Under the pieces are notes generated by a model. The model saw only the letters and a list, made by a program, of their open reading frames with translations. It made no database searches and was not told the origin of the DNA. A DNA stretch of 39,322 nucleotides from assembly GCF_001043975.1 (NCBI RefSeq), contig NZ_LABY01000029.1, forward strand, positions 1 to 39,322, written 5' to 3'. Origin of the DNA: Methylobacterium variabile. Lineage in GTDB: Bacteria > Pseudomonadota > Alphaproteobacteria > Rhizobiales > Beijerinckiaceae. Made by a program: the position numbers and the translations under genes. This document shows, piece after piece, positions 8,571 through 16,997 of the stretch (positions are counted from its first letter, which is position 1; each line of letters opens with the position of its first letter).

Positions 8571-10992
8571 CGTCGTCCCTCGCCAGGAGTTCGCTCGCCG
8601 CCGCCATCAGGTTGCCGACCGAGAGCGGGCGGAACCGGAACTCGACCACGTGCTTGCCCGCCGGCACTTCCACCCCGCGGAAGAGCAGGTTGGTGCGCAG
8701 GATCGGGCGGCGGGTGCCGTCGACCCGGGCCTGCCAGCCCGGATAGAAGATGTCGTGCAGCACCAGCACGCTGTCGCGGTCGGTCTCGACCTCCACGGTG
8801 ACGACATTGCGGCGGTAGGCGAGGATCGTCGCCGTGCCCTTGGCCGCCGTCACCGGGGCGGCGGGGTCCTTGAGGCCGAACTCGCCCCTGATCCGCGGCA
8901 CGCTCTCCTGGTCGACCAGCGCGGTCTCGCTGCCCTCGAATTCCGGCAGCTCGTCCTGGCTGAGCACGCTCTCGGAATCCACCGGCACCAGGCGGGTGGC
9001 CAGGTAGGCCCGGGGCTTGGCCGGGTCGAGGCGGTAGATCCACATCGAGCCGGAGCCGTAGAGGAGCTTCGCGCCGGTCAGCTGCGGGAAGTGCCGCGGC
9101 AGGCGCTCGGCCGGCCGGTCGAGCACGAGGTATTCGAGGCCGAGCAGGCTCGCGAGGCGCGAGCGGTAGCCGCGGAACAGGCCGGGGAACTGGCGCAGGT
9201 TCGGGTCGGCGGCGTTCTCGCCGGGGCCGACGGCGCGTTCGTAATCGGCGAGCCGCAGGGGGTTGTAGCCGATCGTGTCCTCGAGCCCGAGCACCATCGA
9301 GGCGTTCTGCCAGGCCCCGCCGAGGCCGAGGATCTCGACCCGCGGGTGCTCGCCCTTGGCGTGGCGGGCGTCGAGCTCGGCCTTCAGCAGCGTCAGGCCC
9401 TGGAGCTGCTCCGGCGGCAACTGCTGGAACACCGCGTAGCGGCCCGCCGGCTCGGCGTTGAGGGAGGAGCCGGCATTGCGCCAGACCAGCTCGGCGCCGA
9501 GGATCGCGACGAGGCAGGACGCCGCCAGCGCCCGCCGGCGCGGGCCGGCGCGCAGCAGCACGGCCGCCACGACGGCGGCGATCGCGGTGCCGATCAGGCC
9601 GTCGCGCAGGGCGTCCGCCAGGTGCTGGGCCTTGGCCGCGTAGGCGTAGGAGACGAAGAGGACACCGCCGAGGGCTGCGAGCGCCAGGGCGGGCAGGGCG
9701 AGGGCGGTCAGGGCGGCCCGTGCCGCCGCGCCACGGCCCGCGGCGGCGGACCACAGCCGGGGCGCGCCCTCCGTCACGTAGCGGTGGACGAGGTATCCGG
9801 CGGTGAGCGCGATGCCGATGTTGATGACGAAGGTGGCGTCGGCGGGCCGGCGATAGAGATCGACGCCCGGGACGTGGTCGAAGATCGGGGCGAAGAGCGG
9901 GGTGTAGCGCCCGAGGGCGTAGAGCACGGCGGCGGCGAGCACGATGACCGGGTAGCGGATCTCCCGGGCGGCGAGGCGCCCGCCCGCCACCCCGTGCCAG
10001 AGGATCAGCACCGCCGGCAGGGTGCCGGCGAAGAGGTAGTTCACCGCCCGGTCAGTCCAGGTGTTGCCGTCCATCGACTGCCAGTCCGGGCCCCAGTAGT
10101 CGTAGGTCCAGCGCAGCGAGCCGAACACGTCGGCGAACAGCGCGGTGGCGAAGCTCGAGGGCGGCAGCGAGCCCATGATGGCCGCGCCGTAGCCGAAGGA
10201 CGGCCGGGTCGAGGTCATCAGGAACTGCATGGTGAGGAGCGAGGGCACCGCCAGCAGCGCCCCGCCGACCAGCCCCATCACGGCGAGCACGCCGAGGCGC
10301 CCGCGCAGGTAGAGGAGCGGCGCCGGCGCGGTCAGCACGGCGTGGACCGCGACTCCGATCAGGCTGAGGCCGCACAGGAAGGCAACCTGGTCGCGCCCCA
10401 CCGTCATCGCGGCGGCCACCACCGCGAAGGCGAGGCCGTAGGCGTAGGAGCGGCGGGCGAGCGCCTCCTCCAGGAGCCACCAGGCCAGGGGCACGAAGCC
10501 GTAGGAGATGATCATGCCGGTGTGCTGCAGCCGGGCCGAAGCCGAGCCGCCGAGCACGAACACCATCGCGGCCGCGACCGCGCCGACCGGGTGCCAGCCC
10601 CGGCGGCGGAACAGCAGCAGGGTCGCGACCGCGCCCGGGATCAGGTGGGCGAACACCACCGCGTCGAACAGCTCCATCGACGGCGAGGGATCGAGCCACG
10701 CGAAGAACAGCATGGTCGGCGTGAAGAGGAGCGATTGCGGATCGGCGACCGAGGGGTGGCCGGCGAAGTGGTAGGGGTTCCAGAGCGGCAATTCGCCGTT
10801 GGCCAGCGCCGCGCCGAGGTAGCGCAGCATGGGGTAGAAGTGGTTCTTGGAATCCCACGGCACCACCGCGCCGTTGAGGGGCCAGATCGCGGCGGCGGCG
10901 GCCCAGAACAGCATCACGGCGGCGAGGGCGAGCCAGAACTCCCGGGAGGTCCAGGGATGGGGCAGGGCGAGGGGGGCGGGATTGCGCGTCAT
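8545..10992 (-). CDS. YfhO-like polytopic membrane protein (GT-C-type fold)
   Basis: This 815-residue protein has about a dozen hydrophobic segments in the first 500 residues and a soluble C-terminal part. The first periplasmic loop begins VVPWDSKNHFYPMLRYLGAAL, an acidic residue at the position where GT-C glycosyltransferases keep a catalytic Asp. Further family-like features are LWNPYHFAGHPSVADPQSLLF and, late in the protein, VVTVEVETDRDSVLVLHDIFYPGWQARVDG, which resembles the 'YPGW-x-a-x-vDG' ending of YfhO proteins. Such proteins are proposed to move sugars onto lipid-linked or surface polymers, but the substrate here is unknown. It starts at the ATG at 10992 and overlaps the secreted repeat protein gene. 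Confidence 0.75.
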   Translation of the reverse strand: MTRNPAPLALPHPWTSREFWLALAAVMLFWAAAAAIWPLNGAVVPWDSKNHFYPMLRYLGAALANGELPLWNPYHFAGHPSVADPQSLLFTPTMLFFAWLDPSPSMELFDAVVFAHLIPGAVATLLLFRRRGWHPVGAVAAAMVFVLGGSASARLQHTGMIISYGFVPLAWWLLEEALARRSYAYGLAFAVVAAAMTVGRDQVAFLCGLSLIGVAVHAVLTAPAPLLYLRGRLGVLAVMGLVGGALLAVPSLLTMQFLMTSTRPSFGYGAAIMGSLPPSSFATALFADVFGSLRWTYDYWGPDWQSMDGNTWTDRAVNYLFAGTLPAVLILWHGVAGGRLAAREIRYPVIVLAAAVLYALGRYTPLFAPIFDHVPGVDLYRRPADATFVINIGIALTAGYLVHRYVTEGAPRLWSAAAGRGAAARAALTALALPALALAALGGVLFVSYAYAAKAQHLADALRDGLIGTAIAAVVAAVLLRAGPRRRALAASCLVAILGAELVWRNAGSSLNAEPAGRYAVFQQLPPEQLQGLTLLKAELDARHAKGEHPRVEILGLGGAWQNASMVLGLEDTIGYNPLRLADYERAVGPGENAADPNLRQFPGLFRGYRSRLASLLGLEYLVLDRPAERLPRHFPQLTGAKLLYGSGSMWIYRLDPAKPRAYLATRLVPVDSESVLSQDELPEFEGSETALVDQESVPRIRGEFGLKDPAAPVTAAKGTATILAYRRNVVTVEVETDRDSVLVLHDIFYPGWQARVDGTRRPILRTNLLFRGVEVPAGKHVVEFRFRPLSVGNLMAAASELLARDDDAGETAVR

Positions 10993-11212
10993 GGTGCAGT
11001 CGGCGTCCTCGGCTCCGGCTGGTCCGGCTACTCGTCGTCACGCCCGGCCGTGGCCGTCCGGGTCGGAAAGGTGCTTAAAGGGGTGATCGGGACGTCAGGA
11101 TGGCAACGGACGCCTGCCTCACCGGCAGCCGGGGCCACTCCCGCAGTCGACCGGTCGCCGCGACCGCAGCCAACCTGTCCCGCTCGATGTAGCTCAAGCC
11201 ACTGAAGCCGAG

Positions 11213-11776
11213 ATGAACGCAACCCTCGACCTTCTCCGTACCCGCCGCTCGGTGCCGCCGGCGCAGCTCGCCGGCCCGGGCCCGACCCCCGACGAGCTCG
11301 ACGCCATCCTCTCCGCCGCCTCCCGGGTGCCGGACCACGGCAAGCTCGCGCCCTGGCGCTTCATCCTGATCGAGGGCGAGGGGCAGGCCCGCATCGGCCG
11401 GGTGGTGGCCGAGGCCTACCGGGCCGACCACCCGGAGGCCGACGACAAGCGCCTCGCCCTCGAGGCCGGGCGCCTCGGCCTCGCGCCGCTGGTGATCGCC
11501 GTGGTGTCGCGGGCCGGCCCGCACGTGAAGATCCCGGACTGGGAGCAGGTGCTCTCGGCCGGAGCGGCGACGATGAACCTCGTCGTGGCGGCCAATGCCC
11601 TGGGCTTCCGCACCGCCTGGCTCACCGAGTGGATGGCCTACGACCGCCGGGTGCTCGACGCGCTGGGCCTCGACCCGGCCGAGCGCCTGGCGGGCTTCGT
11701 CCATGTCGGCCGGGCCGCTGAGGTGCCGAGCGACCGGCCGCGGCCGGCGCTCTCCGAGATCGTGACCCGGTACTGA
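11213..11776 (+). CDS. nitroreductase family protein (YdjA-like)
   Basis: This 187-residue FMN-dependent oxidoreductase of the nitroreductase fold resembles the short YdjA-like subgroup. Conserved parts are LLRTRRSVPPAQL at the N-terminus, ILSAASRVPDHGKLAPWRFI (FMN phosphate-binding region), and GAATMNLVVAANALGFRTAWLTEW. The physiological substrate is not predictable. It is transcribed away from the YfhO gene across a 220-base divergent gap and lies 104 bases before a flavin reductase-like gene. The two may form a flavin-redox pair, though the gap contains a GC-rich palindrome. Confidence 0.88.
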   Translation: MNATLDLLRTRRSVPPAQLAGPGPTPDELDAILSAASRVPDHGKLAPWRFILIEGEGQARIGRVVAEAYRADHPEADDKRLALEAGRLGLAPLVIAVVSRAGPHVKIPDWEQVLSAGAATMNLVVAANALGFRTAWLTEWMAYDRRVLDALGLDPAERLAGFVHVGRAAEVPSDRPRPALSEIVTRY

Positions 11777-11880
11777 GCGGAGCCGGGCTGGCGCGGCCCC
11801 CCCGGGATGCTCTACTGCGCGGCGGGCGGCCCGCGCCGGCGGGCCCGCCGTCCGTTCTTGAGCATCAACCGGGGCCGCCG

Positions 11881-12507
11881 ATGCATTACGACGCCGAGAC
11901 CCGCACCCTGCCGCACAACCCGTTCAAGGCCCTGGTGGCGCCGCGCCCGATCGGCTGGGTCAGCGCCATCGGCGCCTCGGGCCAGCTGAACCTCTCGCCG
12001 TACTCGTTCTTCAACGGCGTGGCGGACAGCCCCGAGATGGTGATGTTCTCCTCCTTCGGCCGCAAGGACGCGCTCACCTTCGCGGAGGAGGGGGGCGAGT
12101 TCGTCTGCAGCTTCGCCACCTTGGCGCTCAAGGATGCGATGAACCAGACCTCGGCGCCGCTGCCCCGGGGCGAGAGCGAGTTCGACTTCGCCGGCCTCGC
12201 CACCGCGCCGTCCCGCAAGGTGCGCCCGCCCCGGGTGGCGGCCTCTCCCGCCGCCCTCGAGTGCAAGTGGCTGCAGACCATCCCGCTGACGCCGGCCGGC
12301 GGAGGCGAGGCGTCCTACTTCATGGTGATCGGCCAAGTGGTGTCGATGTACATCGACGACCGCTTCGTGACGCCGGAGGGCCGGGTCGACACCGGGGCGA
12401 TGCGGCCGATCATGCGCGGCGGCTACTTCGATTACTTCACCGTCGAGCCCGAGGCGCGCTTCGAGATGCGCCGGCCAGCCGGCGGGGGCGACGTGCCGCG
12501 CCGCTGA
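11881..12507 (+). CDS. flavin reductase-like domain protein (DIM6/NTAB type)
   Basis: This 208-residue protein is of the FMN-binding split-barrel flavin reductase-like family. Visible are LVAPRPIGWVSAIGASGQLNLSPYSFFNGVADSPEMVMFSS (about 18-58, the flavin-binding entry strand and loop), KDALTFAEEGGEFVCSFAT and a later HDD-like IDDRFVTPEGRVDT. It probably binds FMN and either reduces flavin or acts on an unknown substrate. The start is the ATG at 11881, right after cgggg-rich sequence, and the family N-terminus is complete. The last 12 residues are a non-conserved basic tail. Confidence 0.88.
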   Translation: MHYDAETRTLPHNPFKALVAPRPIGWVSAIGASGQLNLSPYSFFNGVADSPEMVMFSSFGRKDALTFAEEGGEFVCSFATLALKDAMNQTSAPLPRGESEFDFAGLATAPSRKVRPPRVAASPAALECKWLQTIPLTPAGGGEASYFMVIGQVVSMYIDDRFVTPEGRVDTGAMRPIMRGGYFDYFTVEPEARFEMRRPAGGGDVPRR

Positions 12508-12543
12508 GCGTCGACGCCCTGCGCTGTCCGGGGTGCGGGGCGG

Positions 12544-12573
12544 GCCCGCGAGGTTCATCCCGCCTGCGCGGGC
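12544..12573 (+). terminator. candidate terminator after flavin reductase-like gene
   Basis: GCCCGCG (12544-12550) pairs with CGCGGGC (12567-12573) around a 16-base loop and is followed by gtttcc. It lies 37 bases after the stop. The stem is short and the T-run minimal. Confidence 0.3.
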
Positions 12574-12653
12574 GTTTCCGCGACCGGAGGGTTCTTCCCT
12601 GAGCGCTCGCGTCGTCGATCGCGAACCCGCCGAAGACGTGACGCCGCAACAGG

Positions 12654-12687
12654 TGACATGCGCCCACAGGTAGGATTTTATGCTACC
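12654..12687 (+). promoter_or_regulatory. candidate promoter/operator of parDE
   Basis: TGACAT (12654-12659) followed 16 bases later by an AT-rich ttttat (12676-12681) could form a promoter. The small inverted repeat GGTAG (12669-12673) / CTACC (12683-12687) overlaps the -10 region, as expected for autorepression by a ribbon-helix-helix ParD. The signal is weak. Confidence 0.3.
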
Positions 12688-12718
12688 GTCACGGGTGACC
12701 ATTGCGAAGGGTCCGATC

Positions 12719-13009
12719 ATGCAAGCCGCTGAGAAGATCAGCATCACCATGACGGCCGAGCAGCTCCGCGCGATCCGCGAGAGCGTCGCGGCGGGCGAGT
12801 ACGCCTCCACCAGCGAAGTGCTGCGCGACGCGGTGCGCCTCTGGCAGCGCCGGCGCCAAGAGGATGCCGAGCGCTTGAACGCCATCCGCGCCCGCATCCG
12901 CCGTTCGCTGGACGATCCCCGGCCCGATCTGACCGGCGACGACGTGCAGGCCGATCTGGATGCGCTGTTCGCCGAGGCTGAGGCCGAGAACGAGATCAAG
13001 CGTGCATAG
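12719..13009 (+). CDS. parD: ParD-like antitoxin (type II toxin-antitoxin)
   Basis: This 96-residue protein has a ribbon-helix-helix N-terminus: beta strand KISITMTAEQL, then helices IRESVAAGEYASTSEVLRDAVRLWQRR, the ParD/CopG DNA-binding pattern. An acidic, likely disordered C-terminal half would bind the toxin. The ATG at 12719 has a gaaggg ribosome-binding site nine bases upstream and starts at the RHH domain. An earlier in-frame ATG at 12680 would add 13 residues but lies within the operator-like repeat. It overlaps parE by 8 bases, the usual arrangement for co-translation. Confidence 0.88.
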   Translation: MQAAEKISITMTAEQLRAIRESVAAGEYASTSEVLRDAVRLWQRRRQEDAERLNAIRARIRRSLDDPRPDLTGDDVQADLDALFAEAEAENEIKRA

Positions 13010-13385
13010 GCTGCCGGTAACCTACCGGACGGAGGCGCTGGCCGATCTGCGCGACATCTTCCGTGTGGTCCTACGCGCCAGCCGCCATCTGAAAACCAGC
13101 AAAGGCTTCGTGCAGCGGATCAAGGATCGCTGCGAACGCATCGGCGACGCTCCGCGCGGGGGACGCCCACGCGACGATCTGGAACCCGGCCTGCGCACCG
13201 TGCCGTTCGAGCGCGTGGCCGTGATCGCCTACCGCGTCGAGCCGGGCCGGGTGCGGATCACCAACGTGTTCTACGGCGGACGGGATTTCGAGGCCCTGTT
13301 TGGCGGTCACGAGCCGGGGGAGACGCAGGAAGGCCTTGCGCGGGACGCACCCGTCCCGGTCCGCTTCAAGCTTCCTTTACCATAA
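13002..13385 (+). CDS. parE: ParE/RelE-superfamily toxin
   Basis: This 127-residue protein matches the ParE fold: YRTEALADLRDIFRVVLRAS (helix 1), GFVQRIKDRCERIGDAPRGGRPRDDLEPGLRTVPFERVAVIAYRVEPGRVRITNVFYGGRDFEALF. ParE toxins usually block DNA gyrase. The start is the GTG at 13002, inside the parD end, because the domain begins at once and no ATG fits. The family normally ends near FYGGRDFEALF (about 100 residues). Here about 27 extra residues (GGHEPGETQEGL onward) follow, possibly run-on into former intergenic sequence. Toxicity is inferred from the family. Confidence 0.85.
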   Translation: MHRLPVTYRTEALADLRDIFRVVLRASRHLKTSKGFVQRIKDRCERIGDAPRGGRPRDDLEPGLRTVPFERVAVIAYRVEPGRVRITNVFYGGRDFEALFGGHEPGETQEGLARDAPVPVRFKLPLP

Positions 13386-13451
13386 CGCCATCATCCTCGG
13401 GCCCATGAGAGAGCCGGCCCGCGCGTCGCGGCGCCGCTCCGGCGGGCCGCC

Positions 13452-14492
13452 ATGTTCCTGTTCACCAGCACGCCTTCCCGAGGACAAGCCAGCCAGGGGG
13501 CCGCCACCCAGGCGACCGCCGCCACCGGCCGCGCCGCCGCGGGCAACCCGGTGATCGAGGCGATCCGGCAGGGCGCCGAGAAGACCGGCGCCGCCTTCGA
13601 CTACCTGCTCTCGACGGCGCAGCGCGAATCGAGCCTCAATCCCTCCGCCAAGGCCGGCACCTCCTCCGCCACCGGGCTGTTTCAGTTCATCGAGCAGACC
13701 TGGCTCGGGGTGATGAAGCAGGACGGGCCGGCGCTCGGCCTCGGCGCCTATGCGGACGCCATCACGCCGCGCGCCTCCGGCGGCTATGCGGTGAGCGACC
13801 CGGCCGCCCGGCAGACGATCCTCGACCTGCGCCGGGACCCGGAGATCGCCTCCGCCATGGCCGGGGCGCTGACCCGCCGCAACGCCGACGCCCTCTCGGA
13901 CGCCCTCGGCCGCTCGCCGAACCGGGCCGACCTCTACGCCGCCCACCTCCTCGGCGTGCGGGGCGCGCTGACGCTGATCCGCGCCGCGGAGGGCGCGCCC
14001 GGGCGGGCGGCCGCCACCGACCTGCCGGAGGCGGCGGCCGCCAATCGCGGCCTGTTCTACGACCGTACCGGCCGGGCGCGGAGCGCCTCGGAGCTCTACG
14101 CCGTGCTGGGCACGAGCCCGGGCGGCACGCCATCGGCCCAGGCTGTGGCCCAGGCCGTGGCCCAGGGTGCGACGGCCGCCGAGCCGCTGGCCTACGCGCC
14201 GGAGGCCGGCAGCGGCCTGCGCTCGCTCTTCCAGACCGACGCCCGGCGCGGGCCCGTCTCCGACAGCGTCGCCCGCCTGTGGGGCGGCCGGAGCAGCGGT
14301 GCCTCGGCGCCGAGCTACTTCCCGCGCTCGAGCGAGGAGCCGGTCCTGGCCTCCGCCGCGCCCGCGACCGCGCCGGCCACCACCGCGCCGGCGGCGGACA
14401 CCTTCCTGGGCGGCGTGCCGCTGCCGCCCTCCCGCCCGCGGGAATACGGCGGCGGTCGCGCCGGCCGCCCGCCCTCGCCGATCCAGTCCTGA
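13452..14492 (+). CDS. lytic transglycosylase SLT domain protein
   Basis: This 346-residue protein has a transglycosylase SLT domain at about 33-200. The catalytic glutamate is E59 in STAQRESSLNPSAKAGTSSATGLFQFIEQTW, followed by the G-L-F-Q-F motif. It would cleave the MurNAc-GlcNAc bond of peptidoglycan. There is no convincing signal peptide (MFLFTSTPSRGQASQ). That recalls cytosol-to-periplasm-exported or flagellum/secretion-associated transglycosylases, but no flagellar genes are nearby. The C-terminal 150 residues are Ala/Pro/Ser-rich with a QAVAQAVAQ duplication. It is 23 bases ahead of the DUF2336 gene. Confidence 0.85.
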   Translation: MFLFTSTPSRGQASQGAATQATAATGRAAAGNPVIEAIRQGAEKTGAAFDYLLSTAQRESSLNPSAKAGTSSATGLFQFIEQTWLGVMKQDGPALGLGAYADAITPRASGGYAVSDPAARQTILDLRRDPEIASAMAGALTRRNADALSDALGRSPNRADLYAAHLLGVRGALTLIRAAEGAPGRAAATDLPEAAAANRGLFYDRTGRARSASELYAVLGTSPGGTPSAQAVAQAVAQGATAAEPLAYAPEAGSGLRSLFQTDARRGPVSDSVARLWGGRSSGASAPSYFPRSSEEPVLASAAPATAPATTAPAADTFLGGVPLPPSRPREYGGGRAGRPPSPIQS

Positions 14493-14515
14493 GACGCCGT
14501 CACGGAGCCGCGCCG

Positions 14516-15736
14516 ATGGTCATCCGCCAGTTCCTGCTCTGGACCCAGCACGAATCCGCCGGCCGGCGGGCCGAGGCGGCCTCGTCGCTGGCCCGGGCCT
14601 ACCTCTACGCCAACCTCGACGCCGCGGCGCGCTGGGAGGCCAAGACCGCCGTCACGGCGCTCCTCGACGATCCGTCGCCCCTGGTCCGGCGGGCCCTGGC
14701 GGAGGCCTGCGCCAACGCCGCCGAGGCGCCCCGCAGCCTGGTGGTGGCCCTGGCGCAGGATCAGCCGGAGATCGCCGGCCTGGTGCTGTCGCGCTCGCCG
14801 GTCCTGTCGGATGCCGACCTCGTCGATTGCGCCGCCGTCGGCGACGAGGCGGGCCGCATCGCCATCGCGGGCCGGCCGCACCTCTCGGCCATGCTCTGCG
14901 GCGCGCTGGCGGAGATCGCCGGCGCCGCGGCCCTGCGGGCCCTCGCCGCCAATCCCGGCGCGCAGCTGACCCGCGGCAGCCTCCTGCGGATGGTCGAGCG
15001 CCACGGCGACGACGCGGCGCTGCGCGAGGCCCTGCTCGCCCGCGCCGACCTGCCGCTAGACGTGCGCCAGGCGGTGACCGCCCGCCTCGCCAGCGCGTTG
15101 TCGGACTTCGTGAGCGGCTGCGGCTGGCTCTCGCGGGAGCGCAGCGAGCGGGTGACCCGGGAGGCGCGGGAGCGCGCCACCCTGGGGCTCGCCGAGGGTT
15201 CGGGGAGAGCCGACCTGCGCCGCCTCGTCGCCTACCTGCGCGAGGCCGGCCAGCTCACCCCCGGGCTGATCCTGCGGGCGATGCTGTCGGGCCGGATGGC
15301 CTTCACCGAGGCGGCGCTGACCAACCTCTCGGGACTACCAGCCGAGCGGGTGGCGGGTCTCCTGCACGATCCCCGCGGCAGCGGGCTGGCGGCGCTCTAT
15401 CGCCGGGCCGGCCTGCCGCCGGCCCTCGAGCCCGCCTTCGTGGGGGCGATGACGGCCTGGCACGAGGAGGATGCGGGTCTGCGCGAGAGCAGCGCCCCGG
15501 CCCTGTCGCGGCGGATGATCGAGCGGGCGGTGACCGCCTGCGAGCGCCTGCCCTTCGCCGACGCGCACGCTATCGTGGCCCTGCTCAACCGCTTCGACGC
15601 CGAGGCGGCTCGCGACGAGGCCCGGGTGCTCGCCCGGACGCTCGCGAGCGAGGCCGCCGTGGAGGCCGTGCTGGATTCGATCCCCGCCGCCCTGATGGAG
15701 AGCTACCGGCAGGATCGCCTGCGGCTCGCGGCCTGA
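14516..15736 (+). CDS. DUF2336 domain protein (HEAT-like helical repeats)
   Basis: This 406-residue all-helical protein is rich in Ala, Leu and Arg. The N-terminal half contains repeated short helices with HEAT-like spacing: ALLDDPSPLVRRALAEACANAAEAPRSLVVALAQDQPEIAGLVLSRSPVLSDADLVD. This is the signature of alphaproteobacterial DUF2336 proteins. It probably is a cytosolic protein-binding scaffold. The start ATG at 14516 lies after cggagccgcgccg, and an upstream open frame is ignored because it overlaps the transglycosylase. Characterised DUF2336 proteins are few. Co-orientation with a transglycosylase suggests an envelope or motility role, which is inference. Confidence 0.8.
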   Translation: MVIRQFLLWTQHESAGRRAEAASSLARAYLYANLDAAARWEAKTAVTALLDDPSPLVRRALAEACANAAEAPRSLVVALAQDQPEIAGLVLSRSPVLSDADLVDCAAVGDEAGRIAIAGRPHLSAMLCGALAEIAGAAALRALAANPGAQLTRGSLLRMVERHGDDAALREALLARADLPLDVRQAVTARLASALSDFVSGCGWLSRERSERVTREARERATLGLAEGSGRADLRRLVAYLREAGQLTPGLILRAMLSGRMAFTEAALTNLSGLPAERVAGLLHDPRGSGLAALYRRAGLPPALEPAFVGAMTAWHEEDAGLRESSAPALSRRMIERAVTACERLPFADAHAIVALLNRFDAEAARDEARVLARTLASEAAVEAVLDSIPAALMESYRQDRLRLAA

Positions 15737-15740
15737 GGCC

Positions 15741-15857
15741 CTAGCGTCGGGCAGCCCGCCTGTCGGCGCACATGACCGCGGCGGCGAGATAGCCGGCGAG
15801 GGAGACGATCACGGCCTGGGGATGGATCGGCGAGATGAAATGGGCGGTGACGCTCAT
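15741..15857 (-). CDS. 38-residue single-span membrane peptide (hypothetical)
   Basis: A short frame encodes 38 residues: a polar start (MSVTAHFISPIHP), one hydrophobic helix (AVIVSLAGYLAAAVMC, about 15-30) and a basic end (ADRRAARR). That charge pattern predicts an N-out/C-in single-span protein. The best support is a near-perfect ribosome-binding site, GGGAGGA, ending four bases before the ATG at 15857. It is convergent with the DUF2336 gene, four bases apart, and is preceded by a strong hairpin. No family is recognised. Confidence 0.5.
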   Translation of the reverse strand: MSVTAHFISPIHPQAVIVSLAGYLAAAVMCADRRAARR

Positions 15858-15897
15858 CAGGTCCTCCCGAATCGATGACGTCGCAAGGCTACGACAC

Positions 15898-15927
15898 GCC
15901 GCGTCCGGCCGGCAAGCCGGACGCGGC
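15898..15927 (-). terminator. 12-bp hairpin between bioB and the 38-residue ORF
   Basis: GCCGCGTCCGGC (15898-15909) pairs perfectly with 15916-15927 around loop cggcaa. It lies 89 bases after the bioB stop in the direction of transcription and 40 bases before the small ORF. It is a likely bioB terminator or part of the small ORF's leader. No T-tract follows. Confidence 0.45.
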
Positions 15928-16016
15928 AAACATTGCCGTGTCGAGGACTGGATGATCCCGGCGGCGCGAACCGTGCTGTGCCGCCGGGACCTTGCGACCG
16001 GGCGCCGGACGGGGTT

Positions 16017-16997
16017 TCAGGTCGCGGCGGCACCGGGCCGGGGCGCCAGGGCGGCGAAGAGGGCCGCGTCGTCGTCCCGCTCCGCGTTCGGCGTCGTCAG
16101 CAGGGTCTCGCCGGAGAAGACCGAGTTCGCCCCCGCGAGGAAGCACAGGATCTGCGCCTCCCGACCGAGCTGCGCCCGGCCCGCCGACAGGCGCAGGACC
16201 GAGGCCGGCAGGACCAGGCGCGCCGTCGCCACCATGCGCACCACATCGAGGGGATCGATGTGCGGGCGGTCGGCCAGCGGCGTTCCCTCCACCGGCACCA
16301 GGGCGTTGATCGGCACGCTCTCCGGGTGCGGCGTCAACCCCGCCAGCACCCGCAGCAGGGCGGCCCGGTCCGCCATGGTCTCGCCCATGCCGAGAATGCC
16401 GCCGCAGCACAGCGCGATGCCGGCCTCCCGCACCGTCGCCAGGGTGTCGAGCCGGTCCTCGTAGCGGCGGGTGGAGACGATCCGCCCATAGAAGTCCGGA
16501 CCGGTATCGAGGTTGTGGTTGTAGGCCGTCAGCCCGGCTTGCGCCAGGCGCGCGGCCTGGTGGGCCTTCAGCATGCCGAGGGTGACGCAGGCCTCCATCC
16601 CGAGGGCGCGCACGCCCTCGACCATCGCCACCACCGCGTCGAACTCCGCGCCGTCCCGCACCTGCCTCCAGGCCGCCCCCATGCAGAACCGCTCCGCGCC
16701 CGCCGCCTTGGCCCGGGCCGCGAGCGCCAGCACCTGGGCCGGGTCCATCAGCCGGTCGCGCGTCAGGTCGACCGCCCGGTGATGCGCCGATTGCGGGCAG
16801 TAGGCGCAATCCTCCGGGCAGCCGCCGGTCTTCACCGACAGGAGGCTCGCCCTGCGGATCCAGTTGGGATCGTGGAAGCGCCGGTGGACGGCGTTGGCCC
16901 GACCGACGAGTTCGAGCAGCGGCAGGTCGTGGAGCGCCGCGACCTCCTCGGTCGTCCAGTCATGCCGGACGGCCCCGTCCTCCATCGGCGGGCTCAT
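16017..16997 (-). CDS. bioB: biotin synthase
   Basis: This 326-residue radical-SAM enzyme inserts sulfur into dethiobiotin, the last step of biotin synthesis. The SAM-binding [4Fe-4S] motif is C60-x3-C64-x2-C67 ([13 protein letters not shown]). Ligands expected for the [2Fe-2S] cluster are present (C105 in [11 protein letters not shown]137 in MEACVTLG, C197 in IALCCGG and an Arg in VLRLSAGR). YNHNLDT and GETMADR are also conserved. The ATG at 16997 overlaps the bioY stop as ATGA, so expression is coupled to the transporter. bioF, bioD and bioA are not adjacent, so this operon couples uptake with the last synthetic step. Confidence 0.97.
   Translation of the reverse strand: MSPPMEDGAVRHDWTTEEVAALHDLPLLELVGRANAVHRRFHDPNWIRRASLLSVKTGGCPEDCAYCPQSAHHRAVDLTRDRLMDPAQVLALAARAKAAGAERFCMGAAWRQVRDGAEFDAVVAMVEGVRALGMEACVTLGMLKAHQAARLAQAGLTAYNHNLDTGPDFYGRIVSTRRYEDRLDTLATVREAGIALCCGGILGMGETMADRAALLRVLAGLTPHPESVPINALVPVEGTPLADRPHIDPLDVVRMVATARLVLPASVLRLSAGRAQLGREAQILCFLAGANSVFSGETLLTTPNAERDDDAALFAALAPRPGAAAT

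Noticed and set aside
11837..11850. Palindrome cggcgggcccgccg between the nitroreductase and flavin reductase-like genes
   Set aside because: Without a loop it cannot form a good hairpin by itself, and in sequence of this GC content such a palindrome is easily accidental.
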